Notes: generated by a model from the sequence alone, not told the origin. A stretch of DNA of 64,000 bases from G963665815 sp942492065 (GCA_942492065.1 CALODV010000008.1:744001-808000); one strand, 5' to 3'. Positions 56,901-64,000 are shown, numbered from the stretch's first letter. Translations and numbers: made by a program.

Positions 56901-59707
56901 ATCCTGAAAATACTTTCGACTTATGCCCTTATGAAAGAACTTTTATCATTGAAAGTGCATCAGTGAACCTAAATCCGGGATTCGAGATGAATCCGGACCA
57001 GATTTGTGATATTGGCAGCGATATTGATATGACTTACTATGGAACAGGATGGATTGAATCTGTTCTTATGTACGATGATAAAGGAAGAGTTATATACTCG
57101 AAAAAGGATGGACATGCCGGGTTCAAAGCACAATTCTATGAGTATAACTGGACCGGGCAAACTGCAAAAATCCTGGAATATAGAATTATTGATCAAACGT
57201 TTATTCAAACTAGTAAATCATATGTATATAACACAAATGGAAAAATTATCAAACAATATAGCAAAACAGATACTGATCCTGAAATTCTCGAAGCTGAATA
57301 TAATTATGATGAATTCGGTCGAATCTCAGCAAAGAATCTTCATATACACGATACCGCAGTCCCGGATGCTTTCGGTTCGGAACTGTCCAGAATCAAGTAC
57401 GATTCTTTTACAGAAAGAGGGTTGCAGACTGTAAACTACAGCTATGATGATCTTGGTAGACTCACGAAAATTAATGATCCGAGTTCTCTCGGGAATGACT
57501 TGTTTGGTCTGGAAATTTTCAGAGAAAGTGTCCCGGCTGATTTGTCTGTCTATTCCAATGATACAAGAAAGGATGGACTGGTTAACGCTGTTGTCTGGAA
57601 TTACGGAAGTACATTCAATCTGCCGGGTATGGGCACGGATAGGAGAATGGCATATATCTATGAGTATGATAATTTTGGAAGGATAATCGAAACTCATTTC
57701 ACATCCAGAAATGCTGTCGGATGGAATACAGATGATTTTTATGGAATAGATCATCTTTCTTATGATAGTAACAATAATATCAAAACTCTCAGAAGATACA
57801 TGAGAACTGCTGATAATCAGAAAGTTGTTCTGGATGATCTCTACTATTCATACGATGGAAACAGACTGATTGGAGTTGATGATCTGGCAGAGACTACAGG
57901 TTTTGGATTTATTGACGGACATGATTATACTTCCGGAAATGATTACATGTATGATACTAACGGCAATATGATAAGAGACCTGAACAAAGGTTTTGACATA
58001 ACATATAATTTCATGAATCTTCCCGTGTTCATAGAGAAGGATGAAACTGGAAACGAGAATAATGAGAATTACATCCGCTATGTATATTCCGCCTCCGGGA
58101 AACGACTCAAGAAAACTGTTGTCTCGGAAGGCGAAAAACTCTCTACAACCTATTATGATGAGGGATTGGTTTACAAACACTATGAAGGTGATTCGGCTGC
58201 TGATGACGAGTTGACAATAAGCACCTCGAACGGAAGAAAGGTCAGAACAATCGGAACCGGCACCCAGACTCCTTTGTGGAGACACGAATATGAGATAAAA
58301 GATCACCTTGGTAACATAAGGGTTGTATTTACAGAGAACGATTCCGGTAACCCGATTGCTATCCAGCAGAGTACATTCTATCCGTATGGTATGAAAGTTC
58401 CGGGGCTTTGCTACCAGAATACAAGCAGTAAATTTATAGGCAAAGACCGAGAATATGTTGACGAATTCGGCTTAGACTGGATATACTGGGGTAAACGATA
58501 TCTGGATCCTCAGCTTGGACGCTGGCATTCGGTAGACCCGGCAGAGCAGTATGATAGTCCATACACTTATTGCGGAAACAATCCGGCAAATGTCATGGAG
58601 CTTGACGGGGCTTTAGCAGCATCCGGATGGGATTTCGGGCAATTACTGAAGTACCACCAGATGAAGATTCAGGCAGAAGAAAGAATGAAGTTTATGGAAG
58701 CTCTTGCTAAAGCTAAAGCTGTATGCAGAGAGATTAATAATTACTACTGGAACCGAGCTGAAGCAGAACACAGAGCCTGGTCGGATCAGCTCAATGCTGA
58801 AATGCGAGCATGGATGCATCAGACCTTTGGAGATGAGGCTGTATATAATAGAATGAAAGAAATGTACGAAGAGATGAATAAACTGGAGAAGGAGCTTGAT
58901 CAGAGCTCCACAGCTAGTGGAGCACGTCACAACGGTAATAATACATCTCAATCTAGTGAGGCTACATACAATCCACAAGGTACCGCTTTATTGAAAGAAA
59001 AACTAACTGAGAAACTGGCATCTAATTTTTCTGGTCGTGATTTTTCGAACTATTTAGGTAGAGTTTTAGCATTCAGTAGAATGACTGAAAGTGAAGCAAA
59101 TGCCTTTGCAGATGAAGTCATAAAATTATTCAAGTCTGATAATGGAGAAAAGTTTATTGCTGCTATGAATTCAGAAAGTTGGAATGGTGATATTGTTAAT
59201 GGAAAATTAGTTTCAAATGCAATTGGTTATGCTGTAGGGTATAATCCAAATCATGATGTTTATGTTGGAACACTTAATGGGACTACATTGAAAACAACTG
59301 TAACTACTTGGTCTCCTCAGGTTGCGACTGTATTTGCGGGAAATTCTGGAGAGGTTGGATTTGGGACTATGCAAAGTACAGTTTCGAGATCTCCTTCTGA
59401 ATATTTCTATCATGAGGGAGTACATGAGTATCAAGAAAGAACAGGACAATTTCTCAGCACTAATATTCCTGATGATTTCCCTTTGTCTAATTTTCCCGAT
59501 GCCTTTGAGCAAGATGCTTGCTACAGCACATCTATGATGATCAGGTCTAAAGAAATCGAATTCAATAATTTTAAGAGTTTTAGTCTGTTTGAACAAGATT
59601 TTGAATATCGTGGATTGAGAACAAGTTATGAGTATCCTTATCAAAAAGATTGGAGAGCTGATGATCCAGATGACTGGGATTACAGATGTCATAATATAAT
59701 TTGGTAG
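50924..59707 (+). CDS. RHS repeat-associated core protein with C-terminal zincin tip (main portion)
   Basis: 2,927 residues in the same frame as the preceding ORF; the nominal TTG start has no ribosome site, so this is the continuation of that gene after the TAG. Most is YD-repeat shell (for example YVYDDRNRVAQKNLPGNLHL; RLTKINDPSS). The RHS core motif RYLDPQLGRWHSVDPAEQYD is followed by SPYTYCGNNPANVMELDG at about 58490-58612. After it comes a variable tip: a charged helical segment, a Ser/Thr/Asn linker, and a domain with HEGVHEYQ (HExxH; about base 59411) and a downstream FEQDA that could supply a third zinc ligand. The tip is probably a metallopeptidase toxin; target unknown. Confidence 0.85.
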   Translation: MTKRYLKKISSLSSRNVEKSFLKFEYNSDLNEIQADGSPVVNIGQLRCIENQMGAATHFNYELNSIPNSKRTLTIYKPVVDSVIVVDTTDIDEEDLVAQLESQSRDYQYYLKWFYEDYGIVAWVSNDKYVHLTLYEWKGYWKSTFLKEIYVDNWVEFNYEDPKQYVPIYLHTPTETINLTDPIEYDVHYSQLFGYKPLPPHKVVDTQSFWTIKRLQNYLQDNPDAYVTIENNVIYSDDLKNYNIYEYEEVTEETSNDHTTSYHYVFQQDYERFTDYYPDIWNSIVTSGGYYSSTTTYSIGLKAVYHRLTGVDRAYFSCEKSDLDDSEVRIAFTRSRPSVNDKYTYYSYHYSPDLNVQLNRDFFTITVNQNIYELVENPDTYSLVYHRETDSPDWNCLTFGRGAASVIGEDDFDIDLGYYQVGNQVECGDDYFVIVNLGTQRHLRYVWDKVSSSWQSSAINTDGQCYTNIITHPNYYVMVRDYTSNRDDDYHPGFDLYVKNELSEFIEMNVRGITSTDDTGGSSIHSTDDVNINNPFTQDEDLSYQNCLEYSVTPGPNFIVCTGKFMVDRGNFKTFQQIFEWEEVGDSIQLLPHLNEPITDFTGSAYVNISQDYVSTLVYKDYGFYNTYQDNILNRVNDDSRCAILNLSSFMGENMTLGHFMLTRPVISGVTPDMNFLSFLYSGHGDENNEFFRYATKIEPDAENIFADFSIDLGNTYLQKRANIAPQIFSEYIIKNNIRNVNYGSHFGLSDFNRLNDGKFDLNFVNDCGDIISARRDFFWERTDNLPFTSEDSLFIRRAQAYSYSMMDEFIPKMNFTKSIIGSNYFLLDDDNPLTTPQIGFIRNGDIVRHVKDSGSSREFAWHLQDVSPELDIFDVSGNYIFLEKFNTNRTDSLQIYRVSNINAPDIIVQDSTISENPLDISVSSLYFYNDSRDTEPFMVINYEYKTETALMSYNGSTAQYAEVTQRINDNLGYTKTYYCNDVDNIAFNSYQESNNCVNAMFGKVLRTEAADSTGNIFSTNTNFYKYMSDSLNTAIKLKETINVTDNFEKRTLFNYIESNGRVRSVKTVQDGYSDKEVITIYWDDLFGKEKLYLNDKSVFEIQKIDDEVVSAKYNIWEEEDEEWVIKASYAYTGPRTANISIPVIPEGYPDVYNNWQRTALILEYDDNLQVKSQIGTNDIKTVNYKNTIEDVLLYTASNCDASEALAESFEYYESLVLNSQDFNYSSPNYYCTLNGTAKTGNTSMIVSEDPNYFKMLLKEGRTYKLSYWEKKRDSNSTGDISIQLKNLYSNQNVDLFQSQPSSVGEWELKTFYFTHTLGQTGFTDPSDVLFEIKLTNSATGSTQLIDDLRISPVDATLTSFTYNPTKSRITSTTDNNNNIVYQIYNYLDEKAYTLDTDYISYQSTNIFFNQTKDFSITYPSSSYEQIYSNTDFRKNVGLSASTLDKGFFESFEYDSWEDNWSVTGQGLFRDNIHNEIKSLNSDSFTITRSNFDASGKDLIFEFDAKILSNFITLNICGVQQSVAASTNSGIEWGLPGSSEVFSIDLPADQWHHYMFVLRKGDSSSTHDKLALYVDGVCLNMNMLVPVASYTSSDISFGSLGNGNTLDNISVFVNPELKFSYLSGLTKEEQQVVFNFKDESKHLLKKLRYDENGIAIEEYPMISTDKFTGGFVVDSVVDQEYSTFFSTSNYSTMYEYEKSPRKRPLNFKYSSTTNYRFQKNLSYETFPNQQICWTIDEGQYIKSRTYSADELLTTTTTDDNGNAEVTFSNRLGNVVHKVVFNGNELSERYYVYDQYDRLTGEIPPELVRILNNSNVDIIPEDLQEKYMTTYVYDDRNRVAQKNLPGNLHLKFVYDRYGRVVLKQDNRLRKLNYWSFVKYDKFGRNVLSGLFKNPSNHSVSTLQTLFDQHTGLMYEEPTGTDFVFQQGYTNYSLPDIDECFIWSVNYYDNYDYDRNGNMDDSFSANSAIQTRGDVLYPTGKLTKSKTRIMELGEYPENTFDLCPYERTFIIESASVNLNPGFEMNPDQICDIGSDIDMTYYGTGWIESVLMYDDKGRVIYSKKDGHAGFKAQFYEYNWTGQTAKILEYRIIDQTFIQTSKSYVYNTNGKIIKQYSKTDTDPEILEAEYNYDEFGRISAKNLHIHDTAVPDAFGSELSRIKYDSFTERGLQTVNYSYDDLGRLTKINDPSSLGNDLFGLEIFRESVPADLSVYSNDTRKDGLVNAVVWNYGSTFNLPGMGTDRRMAYIYEYDNFGRIIETHFTSRNAVGWNTDDFYGIDHLSYDSNNNIKTLRRYMRTADNQKVVLDDLYYSYDGNRLIGVDDLAETTGFGFIDGHDYTSGNDYMYDTNGNMIRDLNKGFDITYNFMNLPVFIEKDETGNENNENYIRYVYSASGKRLKKTVVSEGEKLSTTYYDEGLVYKHYEGDSAADDELTISTSNGRKVRTIGTGTQTPLWRHEYEIKDHLGNIRVVFTENDSGNPIAIQQSTFYPYGMKVPGLCYQNTSSKFIGKDREYVDEFGLDWIYWGKRYLDPQLGRWHSVDPAEQYDSPYTYCGNNPANVMELDGALAASGWDFGQLLKYHQMKIQAEERMKFMEALAKAKAVCREINNYYWNRAEAEHRAWSDQLNAEMRAWMHQTFGDEAVYNRMKEMYEEMNKLEKELDQSSTASGARHNGNNTSQSSEATYNPQGTALLKEKLTEKLASNFSGRDFSNYLGRVLAFSRMTESEANAFADEVIKLFKSDNGEKFIAAMNSESWNGDIVNGKLVSNAIGYAVGYNPNHDVYVGTLNGTTLKTTVTTWSPQVATVFAGNSGEVGFGTMQSTVSRSPSEYFYHEGVHEYQERTGQFLSTNIPDDFPLSNFPDAFEQDACYSTSMMIRSKEIEFNNFKSFSLFEQDFEYRGLRTSYEYPYQKDWRADDPDDWDYRCHNIIW

Positions 59708-59737
59708 TTAACTACTTCATTTTTAAAAGGAGATATA

Positions 59738-61546
59738 ATGAGAAAAATAATGTTGATATCGATAATGTGTATTCTGGTTGTTAGCTTATCAACTATAAGT
59801 AGAGATGTAAAAATCCAAAAGCACAAGATGTCGATAAGTACTAAGTTAGAGTCACATGTTCACGTGTCTCAAACAGATTCAATTGCAATTGATGAGCACT
59901 TTTTTGAAAATCTGAAAAAAATTGATCAGGATAAATATTCGGAAATGTTGGAGCGAATACATTCAATTTCAATCGATTCAGAGGATTTGTGTGATATTTC
60001 AGGAATAGAAATATTAAAAAATTTGAAATATGTGAGTCTTCGAGGAAATTGTATAGAAGATATTTCTCCGTTAACTAAACTCAAGAAATTGGAGGAACTA
60101 TATCTTGATGATAATTTAATTGAAGAAATCTCATCCTTAGGGAAATTGAAGCAACTTAGAGTATTGAGTGTAAATCATAATAACATTAAGAAGATTGATC
60201 TGAAGATGAAGAATAAGAAGCTTGAACGATTCAGTGCAGTTTTCAATAATATTGAGAGTATTGCAGGATTATCAAATCTGCCAAAACTAATTGATGTAGA
60301 TTTGCGAAATAACAACATATCAGATATCTCTGTACTGGGTGGTAACTCTGAGTTGCTCTATGTATGGCTAGATAATAACAGAATAAATATCGTTAAGCCA
60401 TTGGTAACCTGCAATAAGCTGCGTGAAGTATGGATAAATAACAATCCTGTTAAAGACATAGAATCACTTTCAGTATTGGATTCTCTTGAGTGGATATGGT
60501 TTGAAGATAAATCTGTAGTACTCTGGGAGGAAGAAAAACCTGTAAGATTCGATGATGATGCGTTTGAGGAATATATCCGAGATGTTACAGATATCCATGA
60601 TAGATCTATTTTTCCCTCAGATTTGAAAAAAATTCATTTGCTCCGTTTAATTGATAATAAAATAGACCTGAATAAGTGGAAGGGTGTAAGTGATGCTGGT
60701 GTATCATTATTTAAGATGAATTTTGATATTGATATAGAGAACTTAGAACCATATCATGCAATACTGATGGATAAGTGCAAAAGTCTTCGAGGTATTAAAT
60801 ACTTATCCAATTTGAGAAGTTTGATTTTTGAAAGCAAAATTATTACTCGTGATGGGAACTTCAAAGAACCTGTAAAAATGGAACTTAGAAATAATGATCT
60901 GAGAGAATTGTCAGCACTAATCTTTTTAGAACGAATTAACCTGAGAGATTTAGAAATTTCATATATTCCTGATTTATCAAATTTCAAAGAATTGAAATCC
61001 GTGCGGATAACAGAAGGAAATCTTGTTAGCATTGAAGGTTTAAGAAATGTTACTAACTTAGAGGAAGTTAACGTAAGTAACAATCTTCTGCATGAGTTAC
61101 CTGAATTCTGTGCTTTCAATGATATTAGAGTATTGAACATTTCTAATAATAAGTTCAAGGTTTTAGATTTGAGTTCCCTTGATAGAATCAGAGAACTAAG
61201 GTGTTCCAATAATAGACTGGAGAAAATTAGATCAATTATTCAAAGAGATTACTTAAGGAAGCTATATGTTAACGGAAATAAACTTGAGAATATTGATATT
61301 GGTGATCGATTCTATCAATTAAGAGAATTGGACATTTCAGATAATAATGTTACTAGCTTAAAGAATATCAAAACTCCCTACTTAGAGAAACTCTACCTTA
61401 ACAATCTGAATCTTGATCTGAATCCAATTCTGGACATGTACTTTGCAAAGAATCCGGATTTTGAATTAATTATTCAGTCTTCTAATATACCTGAATGGAA
61501 ACTGAATGAGTTCAAGGGAAAGCTTAAAGCTTTGCAAAAGAAATAG
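59738..61546 (+). CDS. Secreted leucine-rich-repeat protein
   Basis: 602 residues with a signal peptide (MRKIMLISIMCILVVSLSTI). Two LRR blocks: residues about 85-260 (LKKLEELYLDDNLIEEISSL; LPKLIDVDLRNNNISDISVL) and about 350-580 (LEEVNVSNNLLHELPEF; LRELDISDNNVTSLKNI), separated by a non-repeat spacer (260-350). They form a solenoid for protein binding outside the cytoplasm. AAGGAG precedes the ATG. It lies 30 bp after the RHS gene, the position normally held by an immunity gene, so a role in blocking or presenting the tip is possible; no known immunity domain is seen. A terminator follows. Confidence 0.82.
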   Translation: MRKIMLISIMCILVVSLSTISRDVKIQKHKMSISTKLESHVHVSQTDSIAIDEHFFENLKKIDQDKYSEMLERIHSISIDSEDLCDISGIEILKNLKYVSLRGNCIEDISPLTKLKKLEELYLDDNLIEEISSLGKLKQLRVLSVNHNNIKKIDLKMKNKKLERFSAVFNNIESIAGLSNLPKLIDVDLRNNNISDISVLGGNSELLYVWLDNNRINIVKPLVTCNKLREVWINNNPVKDIESLSVLDSLEWIWFEDKSVVLWEEEKPVRFDDDAFEEYIRDVTDIHDRSIFPSDLKKIHLLRLIDNKIDLNKWKGVSDAGVSLFKMNFDIDIENLEPYHAILMDKCKSLRGIKYLSNLRSLIFESKIITRDGNFKEPVKMELRNNDLRELSALIFLERINLRDLEISYIPDLSNFKELKSVRITEGNLVSIEGLRNVTNLEEVNVSNNLLHELPEFCAFNDIRVLNISNNKFKVLDLSSLDRIRELRCSNNRLEKIRSIIQRDYLRKLYVNGNKLENIDIGDRFYQLRELDISDNNVTSLKNIKTPYLEKLYLNNLNLDLNPILDMYFAKNPDFELIIQSSNIPEWKLNEFKGKLKALQKK

Positions 61547-61552
61547 TATTTT

Positions 61553-61571
61553 AGCCTGCCTTTAGCAGGCT
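61553..61571 (+). terminator. Intrinsic terminator after LRR gene
   Basis: Perfect 7-bp stem AGCCTGC / GCAGGCT with CTTTA loop, then TTTCTTTT. Confidence 0.9.
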
Positions 61572-61716
61572 TTTCTTTTAATCACATGTATTGCAAAGAA
61601 AGAATTGACTAAAAAAAGGCTATACTAAGAGTATTCATTGTAGTAGGTCATTGAAAAGAACAGGAAAGTTCGCTGTATAAGCAATATACAAAGTTCTTTA
61701 AATGTATCTCCTATGG

Positions 61717-61777
61717 TTCTCGGATTTACATCCTACGAACTTCGGAGTGGAGACTCTCGGACATAAGTCCTACGAGC
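61717..61777. repeat. Two degenerate 24-bp repeats ahead of the displaced RHS tip
   Basis: TCTCGGATTTACATCCTACGA and TCTCGGACATAAGTCCTACGA-type units (61717-61740 and 61754-61777) match at about 17 of 24 positions. The second ends seven bases before RHS-homologous sequence begins, so the pair may mark a recombination boundary or be dispersed-repeat debris. Confidence 0.5.
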
Positions 61778-61870
61778 TCATAGCTTGACGGAGCATTAGC
61801 ATCCTCACAAGAATGGGATTTCGGGCAGTTACTGAAGTACCACCAAGCGAAAGTTCAGTATGAAGAAAGA

Positions 61871-63031
61871 ATGAGATTCCAAGCTGCTTTAGAAAAGGCA
61901 GTAGCTACGGCAAAAGAAATGAATGATGATATGCGGCGTCGTGCTGATGCTGAACATCAAGCTTATAGAGATGAGATGGAAGCGTTAGGGGATGTTATGA
62001 TGATAGAATATCAACTTAATATTAAGATTAAACAATTGAGAGCACAATTAGCTAAATTAGAAGCTTCTCAAACAAATGGAAATTCACCAGGAGCTACAGC
62101 GCAAGAAATTGAATCAGTTGAGAAGAGGATAGGTGAATTACTAGCACAGAAGAAAAATCTTGCCACGCCTAATCAACATATGAAAGATATTTTTATGGGA
62201 ATAATTACTGAGTTTGTTGGTGTTGATGGTATGGAATTGATCCGTTTACTTGATAAAAACTTATTCCTTTATACAGAATCAATGTCTATGGACACTTTGA
62301 TCTCTTTTGCACGTGGGATTGCTGCTGGATATTATAATTCAGAAAAAGGTAAAGCAAAATTATTGGACCAATTGAATGAACCATTGCACATATTTGATAG
62401 AGATTCTTCTTATTTTAGTGACATCACTGAAGATGGACATTCTTTTGCTGCCCAAATCACAGTGAGTAATAATGGAGAAATCATTGAAGTCATATATGCA
62501 ATGGTATTAGATTTTGATACTGCGTTAATTGTACCCGATAAACATGGTGGTTCACATGATGGTTTTTATTTAACACCTGTGTATTCTTTTTTCCATGAAT
62601 TATCACACTTGCAAGATTACAAGCATGGAGAACCAATAGATTATGATTATAGCAATTACAGTGCTGCTAGATACCCTAATTATAGAGAATATCGTGCAGA
62701 TAGTTTCGCCAATGATGTAATGAAAGATATATTTGATGGTTATCCAAGTAATAGAAATATTGACAGTTTTTTTAAAAATGATAAGTATATAGTATACGAC
62801 TCATATGGAGATCCTTATTCAACAATAAGCACTTTCTTTTATACAAGAAATTCTTATCTTGTACCAAAATTTGTGGAATTTTGGCGTCATTATAATAATA
62901 CTGGAACTTGGGACAATCCTTACTGGGGTGAAAGACCTAGCGCAGTATTTGAAAAATTTAATAGTACTGATGAGCCTACCCCATATTCTGTACCATGTCT
63001 AAGTTTAGTAAGTTCGAGTTATTCTGTTTGA
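61871..63031 (+). CDS. Displaced RHS C-terminal tip (zincin-like), truncated by IS3
   Basis: 386 residues from the first ATG, but RHS-like coding starts earlier, at 61784 (LDGALASSQEWDFGQLLKYH) directly after a TAG, with no ribosome site or start of its own. This stretch matches the RHS tip at 58601 onward (LDGALAASGWDFGQLLKYHQ), including 31 of 32 identical bases at 61814-61845. The distal part differs: SFFHELSHLQDYKHGE (HExxH) and NYREYRADSF with a likely third ligand Glu, resembling M91/NleD-type zincin tips. The last 14 residues (from about 62989) derive from the adjacent IS. It looks like a spare toxin cassette silent until recombined into the RHS gene. Confidence 0.75.
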   Translation: MRFQAALEKAVATAKEMNDDMRRRADAEHQAYRDEMEALGDVMMIEYQLNIKIKQLRAQLAKLEASQTNGNSPGATAQEIESVEKRIGELLAQKKNLATPNQHMKDIFMGIITEFVGVDGMELIRLLDKNLFLYTESMSMDTLISFARGIAAGYYNSEKGKAKLLDQLNEPLHIFDRDSSYFSDITEDGHSFAAQITVSNNGEIIEVIYAMVLDFDTALIVPDKHGGSHDGFYLTPVYSFFHELSHLQDYKHGEPIDYDYSNYSAARYPNYREYRADSFANDVMKDIFDGYPSNRNIDSFFKNDKYIVYDSYGDPYSTISTFFYTRNSYLVPKFVEFWRHYNNTGTWDNPYWGERPSAVFEKFNSTDEPTPYSVPCLSLVSSSYSV

Positions 63032-63806
63032 TTCCATTTTCATAAGTCAAGAGATATTCTTTGGGAGACATCATATTAAGAGAACTATGAGGTCTTTCGT
63101 TGTTATAACTTTCTCTCCATTCATTTATTACATTTCTTGCATGATTTAGATTTAGAAATTCCGATTGATTAAGACATTCATTTCTGAACTTACCATTTAA
63201 ACTTTCCACAAAAGCATTTTTCTGTGGTTCTCCCGGAGGGATGAAGCACAGTTTTACATTATGTTTTAGTGAAAATTCAGACATTGCTTTGGATCTGAAT
63301 TCAGGTCCATTGTCACAGACTATATTTTCCGGTAAATTACGATATTCTTTCAAATTACTTAGTTCTCTATTTAATCTGGATCCTGTAATTGAAGTATCAA
63401 CAATTTGAAGTACAAGTTCTCTTGAAAAATCATCCATTATATTGAAAATCCTGAAAGGACGTCCCTTTACTGTTCTATCTCCTACAAAATCCATTGACCA
63501 ACGTTGAGTTGGATACTCGGCAGGAGGTAATGATTCTGATCTATACAAGCGTTTCTTGCGTGGTCGTTTAGGTATTTGCAGATTGTTCTGTCTGTAAATA
63601 CGTTCTATACGCTTATGGTTTACATTGCCCAGTTCTCTTCTTAATAGAACTGTTAATCTGGGCAAACCATAAGCGACATGCTTCAGAGCAAGCTCCTTCA
63701 GTTTAGATAAAATTACTCTGTCAGATGTCTTATCTACAGGTTTATATCTGAACGAACTCCTATGAAAATTTGTTATACGGCAAGATCGTCTTTCACTCAT
63801 TCCCAT
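62976..63806 (-). CDS. IS3-family transposase OrfB
   Basis: 276 residues from the first ATG; the same frame is open further upstream to the slippery site, as expected for a -1 fusion product. Start MGMSERRSCRITNFHRSSFRYK is IS407-group-like. The rve catalytic residues are present: Asp in SMDFVGDRT, Asp in VCDNGPEFRS, Glu in KNAFVESLNGKFRNE. The stop lies about 13 bases outside the probable IS end, so the last few residues come from host DNA. Overlaps the end of the displaced RHS tip on the other strand. Confidence 0.92.
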   Translation of the reverse strand: MGMSERRSCRITNFHRSSFRYKPVDKTSDRVILSKLKELALKHVAYGLPRLTVLLRRELGNVNHKRIERIYRQNNLQIPKRPRKKRLYRSESLPPAEYPTQRWSMDFVGDRTVKGRPFRIFNIMDDFSRELVLQIVDTSITGSRLNRELSNLKEYRNLPENIVCDNGPEFRSKAMSEFSLKHNVKLCFIPPGEPQKNAFVESLNGKFRNECLNQSEFLNLNHARNVINEWRESYNNERPHSSLNMMSPKEYLLTYENGIKQNNSNLLNLDMVQNMG

Positions 63807-63847
63807 CTCTTTAAACTCCCTGACAACTTCTTTACGTTGACAGGGCT

Positions 63848-64000
63848 TTAGAAGTTTTTTGACAGTACTATCTTTAATGCATCGACTTCAAGATCACGTT
63901 CTGCTAAAAGACGCTTTAACCTTCTGTTCTCATCTTCAAGAGACTTTAACCTTTTTAGCCTCAGTTACTTCCATTCCACCGTATTTGCTCTTCCACTTAT
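63848..64000 (-). pseudogene. IS3-family OrfA 3' portion, frameshifted
   Basis: On the minus strand from the window edge, one frame reads KWKSKYGGMEVTEAKK and hits a stop soon after. Shifting one base at the five-A run (63952-63956 on the plus strand, T-run) restores LKSLEDENRRLKRLLAERD then LEVDALKIVLSKNF and stop at 63848-63850, the classic OrfA coiled coil. A single extra A explains it; a sequencing error in the homopolymer is possible. Confidence 0.7.
63854..63860 (-). promoter_or_regulatory. Programmed -1 frameshift heptamer A_AAA_AAC
   Basis: In the orfA frame codons are TCA AAA AAC, two codons before the orfA stop. A -1 slip enters the orfB frame, which is open through to the ATG at 63806 and beyond. 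Confidence 0.7.

Larger units (their letters stand above)
62989..64000 (-). mobile_element. IS3-family insertion sequence (IS407-like), cut by window end
   Basis: The element runs leftward. Its probable end is at TGTACCATGTCTAAG (from 62989), inferred from the TG/CA rule and from the point where RHS-tip coding becomes IS-like; the other end is outside the window, so the repeat cannot be matched. It contains orfB, a slippery heptamer and a broken orfA. Confidence 0.7.

Overview
The window is an AT-rich (roughly two-thirds A+T by eye), tightly packed bacterial chromosome segment. Several features point to the FCB superphylum, possibly a Cloacimonadota- or Delongbacteria-like lineage. These are a secreted protein with a type A C-terminal sorting domain (YPNP... 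GVYLYRF...), a DUF3078-type outer-membrane protein, a 6-bladed-propeller lipoprotein, a tail-fibre/S74-like protein with a SDxWPDFVFKxDYKLRSL-type tail, and many TTG starts. The lineage is inferred; there is no rRNA marker in the window.

Layout. 1-9.1 kb: a truncated hybrid histidine kinase converging on a cysteine desulfurase, then an envelope run (MsbA-like ABC exporter, glycosyltransferase, RimO, a type-1 periplasmic-binding lipoprotein, a small membrane protein). 9.1-14.3 kb: small envelope genes, ArsC, a TPR-esterase and a PilZ protein. 14.6-18 kb: DAHP synthase, an IS200-type element with end hairpins, and an ALDH7 dehydrogenase. 18.5-23.3 kb: a sorted secreted protein, PHP phosphoesterase, YhaM nuclease and a WalJ-like MBL hydrolase. 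23.3-26.3 kb: a decayed patch with an IS3-family element whose orfB carries a nonsense codon, flanked by frameshifted gene fragments. 26.3-32.1 kb: amidase, then ribH-nusB-glycosyltransferase-radical SAM/SPASM-degenerate PP2C/PQQ protein in one tight run. 32.1-41.9 kb: barrel protein, EamA transporter, PBP4-type DacB, M3 peptidase, TPR protein, pentapeptide-like/K+ channel fusion and two GNATs. 42.1-48.1 kb: tilS-hpt-ftsH-hslV-hslU, a translation and proteostasis operon ending in a clear terminator.

48.6-64 kb is the accessory highlight. A frameshifted tail-fibre-like secreted protein precedes a roughly 3,300-residue RHS/YD-repeat protein that is interrupted by one in-frame TAG and ends in a predicted zincin (HEGVH) tip. 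A secreted leucine-rich-repeat protein follows. Next comes a displaced, start-less second RHS tip with a different zincin domain (HELSH), which shares about 65 residues with the first tip just after the RHS core. A second IS3-family element, running off the window end, appears to have cut the displaced tip short. This is the architecture of a polymorphic RHS toxin locus with a spare C-terminal cassette.

Single-base lesions (nonsense codons and +/-1 shifts) cluster in the mobile and accessory genes, while the housekeeping genes are intact.
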